Source: Acinetobacter sp. C26M (GTDB lineage Bacteria > Pseudomonadota > Gammaproteobacteria > Pseudomonadales > Moraxellaceae). From it: DNA of 64,000 nt. Each line of letters starts with the position of its first letter. Within the stretch, counting starts at the first letter, position 1. Under the pieces are notes generated by a model. The model saw nothing but the letters and a program-made list of their open reading frames with translations, did no database searches and was not told where the DNA came from. Both the position numbers and the translations under genes were made by a program. The stretch is taken from assembly GCF_023702675.1 (NCBI RefSeq), contig NZ_CP098478.1:1612001-1676000 (forward strand), in the 5' to 3' direction. Of the stretch, positions 9,693 to 18,670 are shown piece by piece.

Positions 9693-9722
9693 TTTACTAA
9701 AAATCGAAGGTCGCATTCAAAG
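9645..9722 (+). repeat. 78-bp direct repeat, copy B (junction of immunity copies 2 and 3)
   Basis: Identical to 8898-8975. It ends at the first differing base inside the RIQRLE codons. A weaker third version of the 3' part closes the array near 10410-10438, where the junction reads TATAA instead of TATGA. Confidence 0.95.
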
Positions 9723-10440
9723 GTTAGAGGTTTATGATGACTCTTTAAGTGCATTTGGTGAGTCTGGTGATGCTCAAATTGCAGCTTCTGCAATTCTAAG
9801 CAGTGTAGCAGAAAGTGTTTCATTGTCCGCACAGACTGTATTTCTCGCATCGCGTAGCCGTTTACATGTCAAGTCAGTTGTTTTGGAAATAGATGAAAAA
9901 ATTTGCATCGGCCAGTTTCATCGTGCTCTATTCGAACAGGAAGAGTATGTTATTTGCATTGTAAGACGGCTAGAAAACAACTTATATGAGCTTTATTCTG
10001 TATTGAGCCCTAAAACAGGTTTGCTTCATATGCAGGTTGGGATGGGAGCCTCACCTAAGCCTCATAATATTTCAGTTATGAAAGGTGGGTTAGTTTGGTA
10101 TTCTATAACCATAATCATAACAAGTTTTATTGTTTTATTAGCTCGTGGAATAAATTTAAATACATTATTAATTTTAGCCTTTGTATTTATTTTATTCTAC
10201 TTTATTTTATTTTTTATTATTAAAAATTCTTCAAATTCACTAAAGCATTTGTCAGAAAAATCAGAGCAGATTTTTTCTTTATATGGATTTAAAGATCCTC
10301 AAGAGATTTTTTTATTACCAAGTCGCTACATGAGTGAAAAAGATCATTTGTTGCTTGAAGCAGTATTTGAGTACCGTAAGGTCATTAAAGAAGATCCATA
10401 CTCAGACAGTTATATAGAGCAAAAAGAACGGAATGTATAA
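9685..10440 (+). CDS. Tandem two-helix membrane protein, copy 3 (likely immunity protein)
   Basis: This is an intact 251-residue paralogue of copies 1 and 2. The N-terminal half differs from copy 1 at few positions (GESGDAQIAASAILSSVAES), while the two hydrophobic segments (WYSITIIITSFIVLLARG and LAFVFILFYFILFFII) and the loop between them vary most. The C-terminus, ending SYIEQKERNV, is again nearly identical. The start overlaps the end of copy 2 by eight bases, so translation should be coupled along the array. Conservation in the ends and variation near the membrane segments would fit immunity proteins matched to different effector variants. Confidence 0.7.
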   Translation: MYDLLKIEGRIQRLEVYDDSLSAFGESGDAQIAASAILSSVAESVSLSAQTVFLASRSRLHVKSVVLEIDEKICIGQFHRALFEQEEYVICIVRRLENNLYELYSVLSPKTGLLHMQVGMGASPKPHNISVMKGGLVWYSITIIITSFIVLLARGINLNTLLILAFVFILFYFILFFIIKNSSNSLKHLSEKSEQIFSLYGFKDPQEIFLLPSRYMSEKDHLLLEAVFEYRKVIKEDPYSDSYIEQKERNV

Positions 10441-10474
10441 CTAGCTAAAATTAAGGTTATTTAAGGTAAATCAT

Positions 10475-11248
10475 TTGAAACTAAACTTAAAGCTTGTTCA
10501 AGGTCCAATTCACTCTCTAGAGAAAGCCAAGTCCAAAATTCCTGTAAATCAGAATATTAGTGGGATTGCAGCAGGCACCGCTTTTGCAGGTGTACTTGCT
10601 GGAAGTAGTTCATTGCTTACAAGCTCGCCTATTTTATTAATGGCTGGAAAAGCAAAAGATGGTATAACTTTTATTGGTGAAATAGAGGGGTGTCCTTTGC
10701 TAGGACAATTTACGACGGTACGTTTTAAAGAAAATGATGAATTGATTGCTGTAATTAATGATAAGCCTGTAGATGGACGTTATCAGGTCTATGCCATTAT
10801 TGATCCTAAATCCGGCTTATTGTATATGATCTATGAAATGGGGCGTTCTGTAAAAATGGGTTATAAAGCGATTATGATGCAGACCTATTATTTTAGTATT
10901 GCATCATTTGGCTTGTTTTTAATTGTACTTATATTTAGTTTTCTTTTTTCTTTTGATTATTCCGTTGAACGTATATTGTTTTTCTTTCAGGCAATACTTA
11001 TCGCATTTTTTATTTCAGTTTCATTTTCTGCATTTATAAATTATTTTAGTTTTCGAAAATCTTATGAAATTTTTGGTGAGTTATCCGAACAAATATTCGA
11101 AAAATTAAATTTTGAATATCCCAAAGAGCAGGATTTTTATAATGACTTTTTGACTGATGATGGCGTTCAGATTAGTGTAATGAAATATCGTAATAAGTTA
11201 AAAGGCCAAGATCCCTATCCAGAAGATTATTTTGATAAGAAAGCATAG
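10475..11248 (+). CDS. Divergent fourth member of the two-helix membrane protein family
   Basis: The 257-residue protein has the same plan as the three upstream copies. A small-residue stretch (GIAAGTAFAGVLAGSSSLL) is followed by EIEGCPLLGQF, aligned with EIAGKVCIGQF, and by IDPKSGLLYMIYEMGRSV, aligned with LSPKTGLLHMQVGMGASV. Two membrane segments and an end in DPYPEDYFDKKA complete it. Sequence identity is low, so it is an older family member. The start is a TTG at 10475, eight bases after AAGG; no better start is available. It begins 34 bases after copy 3, and the operon ends at the terminator just downstream. Confidence 0.65.
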   Translation: MKLNLKLVQGPIHSLEKAKSKIPVNQNISGIAAGTAFAGVLAGSSSLLTSSPILLMAGKAKDGITFIGEIEGCPLLGQFTTVRFKENDELIAVINDKPVDGRYQVYAIIDPKSGLLYMIYEMGRSVKMGYKAIMMQTYYFSIASFGLFLIVLIFSFLFSFDYSVERILFFFQAILIAFFISVSFSAFINYFSFRKSYEIFGELSEQIFEKLNFEYPKEQDFYNDFLTDDGVQISVMKYRNKLKGQDPYPEDYFDKKA

Positions 11249-11271
11249 CATTTAGATGCTTAGCAATAAAA

Positions 11272-11295
11272 AAGCCACTAAACAATGAGTGGCTT
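11272..11295. terminator. Bidirectional terminator between the T6SS island and trmB
   Basis: The 8-bp stem AAGCCACT / AGTGGCTT has an 8-base loop, with A-rich sequence on the left and T-rich sequence on the right. It can end transcription from both convergent genes. Confidence 0.75.
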
Positions 11296-11314
11296 CTTTA
11301 AAAACTAAATCGAC

Positions 11315-12031
11315 TTATTTGATTTTCTTAAAAATAAAATCATTGATCTTGTGACCTGATTCAAGACCACGACGTTCAAATTTAGTCACTGGACGCCATT
11401 CTGGGCGAGGGTAGCTATTACCTTTACCTGCCAAGTTTTCCATATCTGGACGGTTATCTAGGATATCAAGCATCCACTCTGCATATGGTTCCCAGTCAGT
11501 TGCTGCGTGGAATGTACCATCAAGCTCTAACTTCTGTTCAACCAGTTGCATGCGCTCATGAATAACGAAGCGGCGTTTAAAGTGGCGCTTCTTCTGCCAC
11601 GGATCTGGGAAATAAAGCTGTACACAGTTAATGCTGTTATCAGGCATTTCACGTAACACTTGGATTGCATCGGCATCCAGTACAAATAAGTTCTTTAAAC
11701 CTGCCATACCCGCTTCATAAACACACTGTGCGATACCAGGCACATGAACTTCGATTCCGACAAAGTTACGTTCAGGATTGGCTTTCGCCATTAACACCAA
11801 TGAACGGCCCATACCAAAACCGATTTCAACAGTTAATGGACGTTCAGGATGTTCAAAGTGTTGACGTAAATCGCCAACAGGATATTCCAAAATTAAATCA
11901 CGATAATCTTCTAAAGCAGTACGTTGTGAAGTATTGAGCGGAGCTGAACGACGCATAAACGTCACAATTTCACGGTGCTCAGGCAAATTGTCGAGTTCCG
12001 TAATTTGCGTTTCTAACTGATCGTTTGACAT
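11315..12031 (-). CDS. trmB: tRNA (guanine-N7)-methyltransferase TrmB
   Basis: The 238-residue enzyme methylates N7 of G46 in tRNA using S-adenosylmethionine. Visible family motifs are VEIGFGMGRSLVLMA (SAM-binding loop, about residue 70), NFVGIEVHVPG, and VQLYFPDPWQKKRHFKRRF, which carries the catalytic region. TDWEPYAEWML follows near residue 180. Length is normal for the family. It is a single gene read convergently with the T6SS island. No obvious strong ribosome-binding site precedes the ATG. Confidence 0.97.
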   Translation of the reverse strand: MSNDQLETQITELDNLPEHREIVTFMRRSAPLNTSQRTALEDYRDLILEYPVGDLRQHFEHPERPLTVEIGFGMGRSLVLMAKANPERNFVGIEVHVPGIAQCVYEAGMAGLKNLFVLDADAIQVLREMPDNSINCVQLYFPDPWQKKRHFKRRFVIHERMQLVEQKLELDGTFHAATDWEPYAEWMLDILDNRPDMENLAGKGNSYPRPEWRPVTKFERRGLESGHKINDFIFKKIK

Positions 12032-12160
12032 GATTCTGGAGATATAAATATAGAAATGCCGTATTTTAAGTGTTCAGGTGGTCAAGTCAAACTTTAAGTG
12101 ATTTTATTTAGCCGATCATTTCTGAAATTGCTTAAAATTTGTCAAAAAATCTTCATGTAG

Positions 12161-12192
12161 CTGTCACAGAAATTGCATAGCCTAATTACAAT
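12161..12192 (+). promoter_or_regulatory. Possible PhoB box and -10 element upstream of the secreted nuclease
   Basis: CTGTCAC, a 4-base spacer and ATTGCAT resemble the two 7-bp halves of a Pho box (CTGTCAT-N4-CTGTCAT); the first half matches at six of seven positions, the second at four. A good -10 hexamer, TACAAT, starts eight bases after the second half, the expected place. Secreted nucleases are often induced by phosphate starvation, but the second half is weak. Confidence 0.4.
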
Positions 12193-12210
12193 TTTAACAC
12201 TAAGTAAAAA

Positions 12211-14652
12211 ATGATGAACAATTTTAAATACCATTCGATTGCCATTTGCCTAGGTTTATTAGGCGCGTCTTCAATGTTTTCAGCTGCACATGCACAACTG
12301 ATGTTTAGCCAGTATGTCGATGGCAGCAGCAATAAAAAGGGACTGGAAATCTATAACCCCGATGCTACAGCGGTGAATTTAGCGGATTATGAAATCCAGC
12401 AGTTTAATAATGGCGGCACGGTTAAAACCGTCGCTTTCCCATTACAAGGCACTTTGGCCAGTAAGCAAAAATTCCTGATAGGTCGTTCAGAATTACAGGC
12501 ACAATTGGGCGATAAGGTTAATCAAGTCGCTGGATTATCTTTTAATGGTGATGATGCCATTGTGTTGTTGTATCGCGGTACACCCGTAGATCGTTTTGGT
12601 CGTATTGGTGAGCGTCCAACGGCAGGTTGGGGCACAACGGTATTCAGTACTGCGAACAGCTTTAAACGCATTCAAACAGATAATCCTGTAGTGAGTGTTG
12701 ACCCGACCAGTCCATTTGACCTTGACCAATCTTGGCAGGCATGGACAGATCGAAATGATTTTTCGAATTTAAGCGGTTCAACCACCACTCCACCTGTAGA
12801 TGCAGTTAGCTGTAGCAGTAGTGATACGCCGATTTCCAGTTTAGCCGAGTCAGCTCAGAATCAAAACTACACCATTCGTGGTGTGATCACAGCTGATTAT
12901 CGTTATAGCAATGGTTTCTCAGGTTTCTATGTACAAACGCCTGATAGCAAAGCCACGCCAAATGTCAGCAATGCAATTTTTGTTTATATCCCTGCAAGTA
13001 GTGCAGTCAAAGGTGGACAGGTTGGTGATGAAGTTATCCTGCGTGGTCGTTTAACCAGTTATCAAAACCAACTTCAATTGGATCAGTTGCAGCAGGATAT
13101 TAAGACCTGTAACCAGAATATGGCATCGTTGATTCAACCACTGGACTTAAACTTGCCATTTAGTAGTTTGACCGATACAGCGGGGAACTCGCCTAAGCGT
13201 TATCAAGGGATGTTAGTGAAATTACCGCAAACGTTGACGGTAAGTGAAAACTATAATTTTGGTCGTTATGGTGAGCTGTCACTAAGCCTTGGTCGCTTAT
13301 TTATTCCAACCAATCTTTATCCTGCACTTTCAAATGAAGCCAAGGCTTTAGCACAACAAAATCTACTTTCTAAGATTATCTTTGATGATGGTTATAACAA
13401 TCAAAACCGTGCACCGTGGTTGCCACAAAACTTTAGTGCTTTAAATACGCTGCGTTCGGGATATCAGTTAAAGAACGCACAGGGTATTTTGGAATACCGC
13501 TTTAATGCTTGGCGTGTACAACCGATTGCAGGTGCAAACTTGCCAGAAGTGGTAACCACCTCCAATCCGCGTTCAACGATTGCGGCTAAACAAAGTAAAC
13601 ATATTCGCGCTGCGGCATTTAACGTGCTGAACTATGACAATGGCAAGAATGGCTTCCCAACGGAACGCGGTGCCAATAGTCAGGCTGAATTTGATAAACA
13701 ACATGCCAAAATCGTCAACGCATTAAAATCAATTGATGCTGATGTCTATGGTTTGATGGAAATTGCCAATAATGGTTATGGCAGTGATAGTGCGGTTGCT
13801 AACCTGACCAAAGCTTTAGGGGCAGACTGGAAATATGTGATTCCAGAAGGACTTAATCAGTTGGGTACAGATGTGATTGCAGTTGCAATTATTTATAACA
13901 GCAAACGTGTTCAGCCAGTGAATAAGCCTGCTGTATTGGATTTAGGGGATAAAAGCCGTTCAACCATTGCACAATCCTTCAAACCTGTACAAGGTGGACA
14001 AATCTTTACCGTGATTCCAAATCATCTTAAATCGAAGAGCTGTCGCGGTGTTGATGAAAACTCTCTCGATGCAGATCAACGTGATGGACAGGGCTGTTGG
14101 AACCCAACCCGAGTGAAAGCGGTTGAGCAACTCACCCAGTGGATTGCCAAGAATCCGACTCAAGTGAAGAATCCGAACATCTTACTGTTAGGTGATATGA
14201 ACAGTTATGCCAAAGAAGACCCAATCCTCAGCTTTGAGAAAGCCAACTACAAAGTATTGCTGAATGACAGCAAAGTGGGTGAGGGTAATAAAGCTTATAG
14301 CTATGTGTTTGGTGTGGCGAGCGATGCCGATGGTTATGGCGGAGCAGGTAACCTTGATCATGCCATTGCCGACGCCAATCTATATAAACGTGTGATCAAA
14401 ACCTTTGCATGGCATATCAATGCTGATGAACCAACGGTATTGGACTATAACGAAGAATATAAAACTGATGAGCAAAAGGCTTTGTTCTTCTCGGCAGATG
14501 CATATCGCTCTTCAGATCATGACCCTGTGATTGTAGATTTGGATATGAAAAGCTCGGATTCTCAACTTGAACCAAGTAATCCGAAGAATATCATCGTTGA
14601 ATTTTTAAACTCATTATTTGAATGGTTAGGCAAACTTTTTGGTCGAGCGTAA
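12211..14652 (+). CDS. ExeM/NucH-family extracellular endonuclease
   Basis: The 813-residue protein starts with a signal peptide ending SAAHAQ at about residue 28. A lamin-tail domain follows, with QYVDGSSNKKGLEIYNPDA and later DRFGRIGERPTAGWG. An OB-like region occupies about 200-330. The C-terminal nuclease domain, from about 470 to 785, belongs to the endonuclease/exonuclease/phosphatase superfamily: AAFNVLNYDNG, DVYGLMEIANNGYG, VIPNHLKSKSC, LLGDMNSYAKEDP and YRSSDHDPVIVDL supply the expected metal and catalytic Asn, Glu, His and Asp residues. It would degrade extracellular DNA for phosphate or nucleotide use or biofilm turnover. The last 25 residues (NIIVEFLNSLFEWLGKLFG) form an amphipathic or hydrophobic tail. 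Confidence 0.9.
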   Translation: MMNNFKYHSIAICLGLLGASSMFSAAHAQLMFSQYVDGSSNKKGLEIYNPDATAVNLADYEIQQFNNGGTVKTVAFPLQGTLASKQKFLIGRSELQAQLGDKVNQVAGLSFNGDDAIVLLYRGTPVDRFGRIGERPTAGWGTTVFSTANSFKRIQTDNPVVSVDPTSPFDLDQSWQAWTDRNDFSNLSGSTTTPPVDAVSCSSSDTPISSLAESAQNQNYTIRGVITADYRYSNGFSGFYVQTPDSKATPNVSNAIFVYIPASSAVKGGQVGDEVILRGRLTSYQNQLQLDQLQQDIKTCNQNMASLIQPLDLNLPFSSLTDTAGNSPKRYQGMLVKLPQTLTVSENYNFGRYGELSLSLGRLFIPTNLYPALSNEAKALAQQNLLSKIIFDDGYNNQNRAPWLPQNFSALNTLRSGYQLKNAQGILEYRFNAWRVQPIAGANLPEVVTTSNPRSTIAAKQSKHIRAAAFNVLNYDNGKNGFPTERGANSQAEFDKQHAKIVNALKSIDADVYGLMEIANNGYGSDSAVANLTKALGADWKYVIPEGLNQLGTDVIAVAIIYNSKRVQPVNKPAVLDLGDKSRSTIAQSFKPVQGGQIFTVIPNHLKSKSCRGVDENSLDADQRDGQGCWNPTRVKAVEQLTQWIAKNPTQVKNPNILLLGDMNSYAKEDPILSFEKANYKVLLNDSKVGEGNKAYSYVFGVASDADGYGGAGNLDHAIADANLYKRVIKTFAWHINADEPTVLDYNEEYKTDEQKALFFSADAYRSSDHDPVIVDLDMKSSDSQLEPSNPKNIIVEFLNSLFEWLGKLFGRA

Positions 14653-14658
14653 TCCATC

Positions 14659-14711
14659 TTCCGTGACATTGTTTGGTTTGTTTTTTCATAAATTAATCAA
14701 TCGTCACGGAA
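14659..14711 (+). repeat. Long-loop inverted repeat after the nuclease gene
   Basis: TTCCGTGAC and GTCACGGAA are perfect complements, and the stem can extend by four more pairs past one bulge (ATTG with CAAT). The loop is over 25 bases and no T run follows, so it could be an mRNA 3'-end stabiliser or weak terminator rather than a typical intrinsic terminator. Confidence 0.45.
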
Positions 14712-14858
14712 TATAACTTGCAAGGCAGAAAAAAATTCATTAATAGTAGTGGAGTAGATGTTCTTAGCATGAAAGCTATTATAAATTTTGGTTATTTCTG
14801 TTCTCGAGTTTCGTAGGAACGTTCTAGGGCATAAGTTGTTAGATAACAAGGATCAATT

Positions 14859-15470
14859 ATGAAGTTGTATTATTCACCTGGCGCATGCTCATTGGCAGCC
14901 CATATTATTTTAAATGAAATAAACGTCGATTTTGATTTAGAACGAGTTGATCTAAAAACACATAAAACTTCAAAAGGTGCAGATTATTACGAGATTAATC
15001 CAAAGGGCTATGTACCTGCATTGGAAATTAATCCAGGTTTGATTTTAACTGAGAATGTGGCGATTTTACCGTTTTTGGCACAGCATGATCCTAAACAGGA
15101 TTTAATTCCACCATCAGGGATGGGGCGTGCTAAAGTTCTAGAGTGGTTAGGATACTTGAACTCAGAATTGCATGATGCTTATTCTGTATTCTTTAGCGGC
15201 AAACTTTCTGATGATGAGAAAACCAAAGCCTATGCTGAAGTTGATCGCTTGCTTAAATATATCGACAACTATTTAGCTGAATCAGATTACGATTATTTGG
15301 TCGATGACAACTTTGGTCCTGCGGATGCATATTTGTTTGTTCTCACGAATTGGTCAAACCATATCGAACATGACTTGACGCCTTACATCAACATTATTGC
15401 ATTGCGTAATAAAGTAGCTGAACGTCAATCTGTACAAATTGCAATGCGCGATGAAGGTTTATTAAGCTAA
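14859..15470 (+). CDS. Glutathione S-transferase (beta-class type)
   Basis: The 203-residue protein has an N-terminal thioredoxin-like domain that begins MKLYYSPGACSLAAHI; the Cys of PGACS is the glutathione-binding cysteine of bacterial beta-class enzymes. INPKGYVPALEI and LTENVAILPFLA give the cis-Pro and Glu residues that hold glutathione. The helical C-terminal domain follows, with DDNFGPADAYLFVLTNW near residue 155. It would conjugate glutathione to electrophiles in the cytoplasm. The ATG is preceded by AAGGA. It ends in its own terminator. Confidence 0.92.
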   Translation: MKLYYSPGACSLAAHIILNEINVDFDLERVDLKTHKTSKGADYYEINPKGYVPALEINPGLILTENVAILPFLAQHDPKQDLIPPSGMGRAKVLEWLGYLNSELHDAYSVFFSGKLSDDEKTKAYAEVDRLLKYIDNYLAESDYDYLVDDNFGPADAYLFVLTNWSNHIEHDLTPYINIIALRNKVAERQSVQIAMRDEGLLS

Positions 15471-15481
15471 ATTGGACATAT

Positions 15482-15512
15482 AAAAAAGCCTCTGTTTACA
15501 GAGGCTTTTTTA
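15482..15512. terminator. Bidirectional terminator between gst and the lipoprotein gene
   Basis: AAAAAAGCCTCTG and CAGAGGCTTTTTT form a 13-bp stem around TTTA, with T runs on both strands. Confidence 0.9.
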
Positions 15513-15523
15513 TTTCAACTCAA

Positions 15524-15868
15524 TTACTGTTGAGCTTTTTCTTTCACGTCAGCAGCAGTTGATTCTACAGCACCAGCAACTTTAGCGGTTGCATCACGTG
15601 CAGCAGCTTCAGTTTTAGCAGCAGCTTCAGCAGTTGCAGTTGCAGTGTGATCAGCGGCAGCATCAATTTGATCACCCGCTGTATCTACCGCAGTTGCAAC
15701 ATTGTTAGCAGCAGTATCCGCAGCATTTTGAACATCAGCACTAGCTTGGCTAGCAGCATGTTCTAAATGTTCACCCGTGGTTGCACCTGTTTCAGGTGCT
15801 TTATCTTTATTACAGCCTACAAGCGCAACAGTAGCAGCAAGACCTAATGCAACAAGTAATTTATTCAT
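15524..15868 (-). CDS. Small Ala-rich lipoprotein with LEA-like amphipathic repeats
   Basis: The 114-residue protein has a lipoprotein signal peptide, MNKLLVALGLAATVALVGC, with the lipobox V-G-C at residue 19. The rest is very rich in Ala, Thr, Asp and Lys, and repeats short units such as AADTAANN, AVDTAGDQ, EAAAKTEAAA and ADVKEKA. These give an extended amphipathic helix like those of LEA and apolipoprotein-like stress proteins. It is probably attached to the outer membrane facing the periplasm. The precise role is unknown. Confidence 0.75.
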   Translation of the reverse strand: MNKLLVALGLAATVALVGCNKDKAPETGATTGEHLEHAASQASADVQNAADTAANNVATAVDTAGDQIDAAADHTATATAEAAAKTEAAARDATAKVAGAVESTAADVKEKAQQ

Positions 15869-16025
15869 TGTCTATTTCCTTTTCTTTGTGGCATCCAATC
15901 GGATATGGATACCGAAAATATAAACATAAACTAGATGAATAATAAAGTTGAAAATTTGTTGATAACTTGTAAAAACACGCACTTACATCGGAAAATGTAA
16001 GTGCGTGCACATGTTTTGGATCAGT

Positions 16026-17591
16026 TTAAACACCAGAACGGATCATATAATCAAAAGCAGACAGTGATGCTTTCGCGCCTTCACCTGTGGCAATAATGAT
16101 CTGCTTGTATGGCACAGTCGTACAGTCACCCGCAGCAAAGACACCTTTAACATTGGTTTCATTGCGATCATTAATCACGATCTCACCACGATTGCTGAGT
16201 TCAACCGCACTGTTCTTCAAGAAATCCGTGTTTGGTAATAAACCAATTTGTACAAAGATCCCTGCAAGTTCAACGCTATGCTCTACATCAGTGGCACGAT
16301 CTTTGTATTTCAATGCCGTTACTTGAGCACCATCACCGACCACTTCTGTACTGAGTGCATTCAAGATCACTGTCGTGTTCGGCAAGCTATTTAATTTGTC
16401 TTGCAATACTTGGTCAGCACGAAGTTTGGTATCAAACTCAACCAAAGTTACATGCTCTACAATCCCTGCAAGGTCAATCGCTGCTTCGACACCCGAGTTA
16501 CCACCACCAATCACAGCAACGCGTTTGCCTTTGAATAATGGACCATCACAGTGCGGACAGTAAGCTACACCACGGGTACGGTATTCCGCTTCACCTGGTA
16601 CATTCATTTCTCTCCAACGTGCACCTGTAGACAGAATGATGGTTTTCGATTCAAGTTTGGCACCATTCTCCAGTTCAACCTCAACCAAACCATTGGCCGT
16701 TTGATCTGCGCCTGTGATCTTGCTGACACGTTGTAAATTCATGATGTCGACACCGTATTCACGAACATGTGCTTCCATGTCTTGAGCAAATTGAGGACCC
16801 ACGGTTTTTTGAACTGTGGTGAAGTTCTCAATGTCCATGGTATCCATTACCTGACCACCAAAGCGTTCAGCCACGATACCGGTTTTAATACCTTTACGTG
16901 CTGCATAAATTGCCGCTGTACCACCCGCAGGACCACCACCAATCACCAATACATCAAATGCATCTTTGGCATTGATTGCTGCTGCATCTTTCTCAGCTGA
17001 ATTGCTATCCAACTTGGCAACGATTTCTTCCAAAGTCATACGACCTTGACCAATATGCTGGTTGTCTTGGAACACCATAGGTACGGCCAAGATTTTGCGC
17101 TCTTCAACTTCATCTTGGAAGAAAGCACCATCAATCATGGTTGCTGTGGTATTTGGGTTGTTGATCGCAATCAAGTTGAGTGCTTGAACCACATCTGGAC
17201 AGTTATGGCAGCTCAACGATACAAACACATCAAAGTTCGCGCTTAAGTTTAAGCCTTTGATCTGAGTGAGTACTTCATCAGATACTTTAGGTGCATAACC
17301 AGACACTTGTAATAATGCCAAGATCAAAGAAGTAAACTCATGTCCCATCGGTAAGCCAGCAAAGAACACACGTGGTTGTTCACCTGCTTTAGCCACACCG
17401 AAACTAGGATGGCGAGCGTTTGAACCGTCAAAACGCGCCGTAACTTGATCAGAAAGTTCAGCAATTTCAGTCACGAGTTCTTTGATTTTTGCAGCTTTAT
17501 CTGAGTCATCTAAAGCAGCAACCAACTCGATTGGACTTTCTAAACGTTCTAAGTAAGCTTTTAATTGAGTTTTAATATTTTGATCTAACAT
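16026..17591 (-). CDS. ahpF: Alkyl hydroperoxide reductase subunit F
   Basis: This FAD flavoprotein, 521 residues, passes electrons from NADH to AhpC. The N-terminal thioredoxin-like tandem contains [11 protein letters not shown] (CxxC). The thioredoxin-reductase-like part shows [21 protein letters not shown], the second dinucleotide loop [16 protein letters not shown], and the redox disulfide [26 protein letters not shown] lies near the end. I start at the ATG at 17591 ([15 protein letters not shown]), as in relatives, with GGAG seven bases upstream. It is not next to ahpC, which lies 4 kb away. Confidence 0.97.
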   Translation of the reverse strand: MLDQNIKTQLKAYLERLESPIELVAALDDSDKAAKIKELVTEIAELSDQVTARFDGSNARHPSFGVAKAGEQPRVFFAGLPMGHEFTSLILALLQVSGYAPKVSDEVLTQIKGLNLSANFDVFVSLSCHNCPDVVQALNLIAINNPNTTATMIDGAFFQDEVEERKILAVPMVFQDNQHIGQGRMTLEEIVAKLDSNSAEKDAAAINAKDAFDVLVIGGGPAGGTAAIYAARKGIKTGIVAERFGGQVMDTMDIENFTTVQKTVGPQFAQDMEAHVREYGVDIMNLQRVSKITGADQTANGLVEVELENGAKLESKTIILSTGARWREMNVPGEAEYRTRGVAYCPHCDGPLFKGKRVAVIGGGNSGVEAAIDLAGIVEHVTLVEFDTKLRADQVLQDKLNSLPNTTVILNALSTEVVGDGAQVTALKYKDRATDVEHSVELAGIFVQIGLLPNTDFLKNSAVELSNRGEIVINDRNETNVKGVFAAGDCTTVPYKQIIIATGEGAKASLSAFDYMIRSGV

Positions 17592-17820
17592 GTATTTCTC
17601 CAAACGCTAAGACTTTTAAATCAGCTAAATTCATTCAATGAAGCTATAGTACGCAAAAGTAATGAATAGGTAAAACAGTATGTTTTTATGAATTCGATCG
17701 GTTTTTTGAATTTTAATACTGTTGCCAAATTTTGAACATATCTTTCAGTAAAAATTTGAGTACAATCAAAGTTGTTATATAACTGCAATCATTTCATGGC
17801 ATAAATAAAGGGTAAGAAAT

Positions 17821-18039
17821 ATGGCGTTACAACGCGGTATCTATCAACACTATAAAGGTCAATTGTATCAAGTGTTTAACGTGGCTCGTCATAGTGAAAC
17901 GGAAGAAGAATTGGTGGTATATCAATGCTTGTATGGTGATTACTCAATGTGGGTACGCCCATTAGGTATGTTTACCGAAACTGTTCAGCTTGAAGGTGGT
18001 CAAATTCTACCGCGTTTTAAATTAATACAAACGACTTAA
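17821..18039 (+). CDS. DUF1653 family small protein
   Basis: A 72-residue protein matching DUF1653 almost end to end: [44 protein letters not shown] and FTETV. The fold is a small beta barrel; function is unknown, though homologues occur fused to or beside enzymes that handle nucleotides. It is divergent from ahpF and 40 bases upstream of the methyltransferase gene, possibly in one transcript with it. Confidence 0.85.
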   Translation: MALQRGIYQHYKGQLYQVFNVARHSETEEELVVYQCLYGDYSMWVRPLGMFTETVQLEGGQILPRFKLIQTT

Positions 18040-18079
18040 GCTCAATGCGCTTTTAATGTACGCACTTGGAGGATCAGGC

Positions 18080-18670
18080 ATGACCAGCACTGTATTTTTA
18101 CAACGTATTTCTGATTTATATGATGAGTTTAAACAACACGATGCTCGCCAGTCTGATCGTTTAAGACGTTACCGTAATATTGAAGCGGAATCTGCAAAGC
18201 TACTTGGTATGTTAGTCCGTACCCAACAATCAAAAGAAATTCTCGAGATAGGAACCTCCACAGGTTATTCGACACTTTGGCTGGCTGAAGCAGCAAAAGC
18301 CGTAGGTGATGCTAAGGTGAAAACCCTCGAGATTAATGCTTTTCGTAGTGCTCAAGCGCGAAAATATGCGGAAGAATTTGGCTTAGAGCCGTTTATTGAT
18401 TTTTGGGTGGGTGATGCTGCAAATTATCTAGCCCAAGCAACTGAACCTTATGATCTGATTCTGCTGGATGCGGAACGTGGTAGCTATGTGAGCTACTGGC
18501 AAGACTTAAAGCGTTTATTGCAGTCTTCGGGAAGTACCTTGATTGTTGATAATGTGATTTCTCATGCAGCAGAAGTGAAGGAATTCCTCGAACTGATTAA
18601 AGATGATGAAGATTACATGAGCACCATTCTGCCGATCGGTGCAGGTTTATGTATGGTGGTGTTGAAGTGA
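18080..18670 (+). CDS. O-methyltransferase (class I SAM-dependent, COMT-like)
   Basis: The 196-residue protein carries EILEIGTSTGYSTLWLAEA, the SAM-binding loop of small cation-dependent O-methyltransferases, followed by VKTLEINAFRSAQARKYAEE and YDLILLDAERGSYVSYW, where the Asp residues bind metal and substrate. LIVDNVISHAAEVKEF follows. The substrate cannot be told. I start at the ATG at 18080, since GGAGG lies six bases upstream; a longer frame begins at 18056 without such a site. The 3' end overlaps alkR by 24 bases on the other strand. Confidence 0.85.
   Translation: MTSTVFLQRISDLYDEFKQHDARQSDRLRRYRNIEAESAKLLGMLVRTQQSKEILEIGTSTGYSTLWLAEAAKAVGDAKVKTLEINAFRSAQARKYAEEFGLEPFIDFWVGDAANYLAQATEPYDLILLDAERGSYVSYWQDLKRLLQSSGSTLIVDNVISHAAEVKEFLELIKDDEDYMSTILPIGAGLCMVVLK

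Noticed and set aside
8190..10440. Repeated units that might suggest a CRISPR or toxin-repeat array
   Set aside because: The units are 747-bp protein-coding copies, not short repeats with spacers.
4525..11248. Whole T6SS island as a recent mobile element
   Set aside because: It is AT-rich compared with its flanks, but I found no integrase, terminal repeats, attachment site or insertion sequence.
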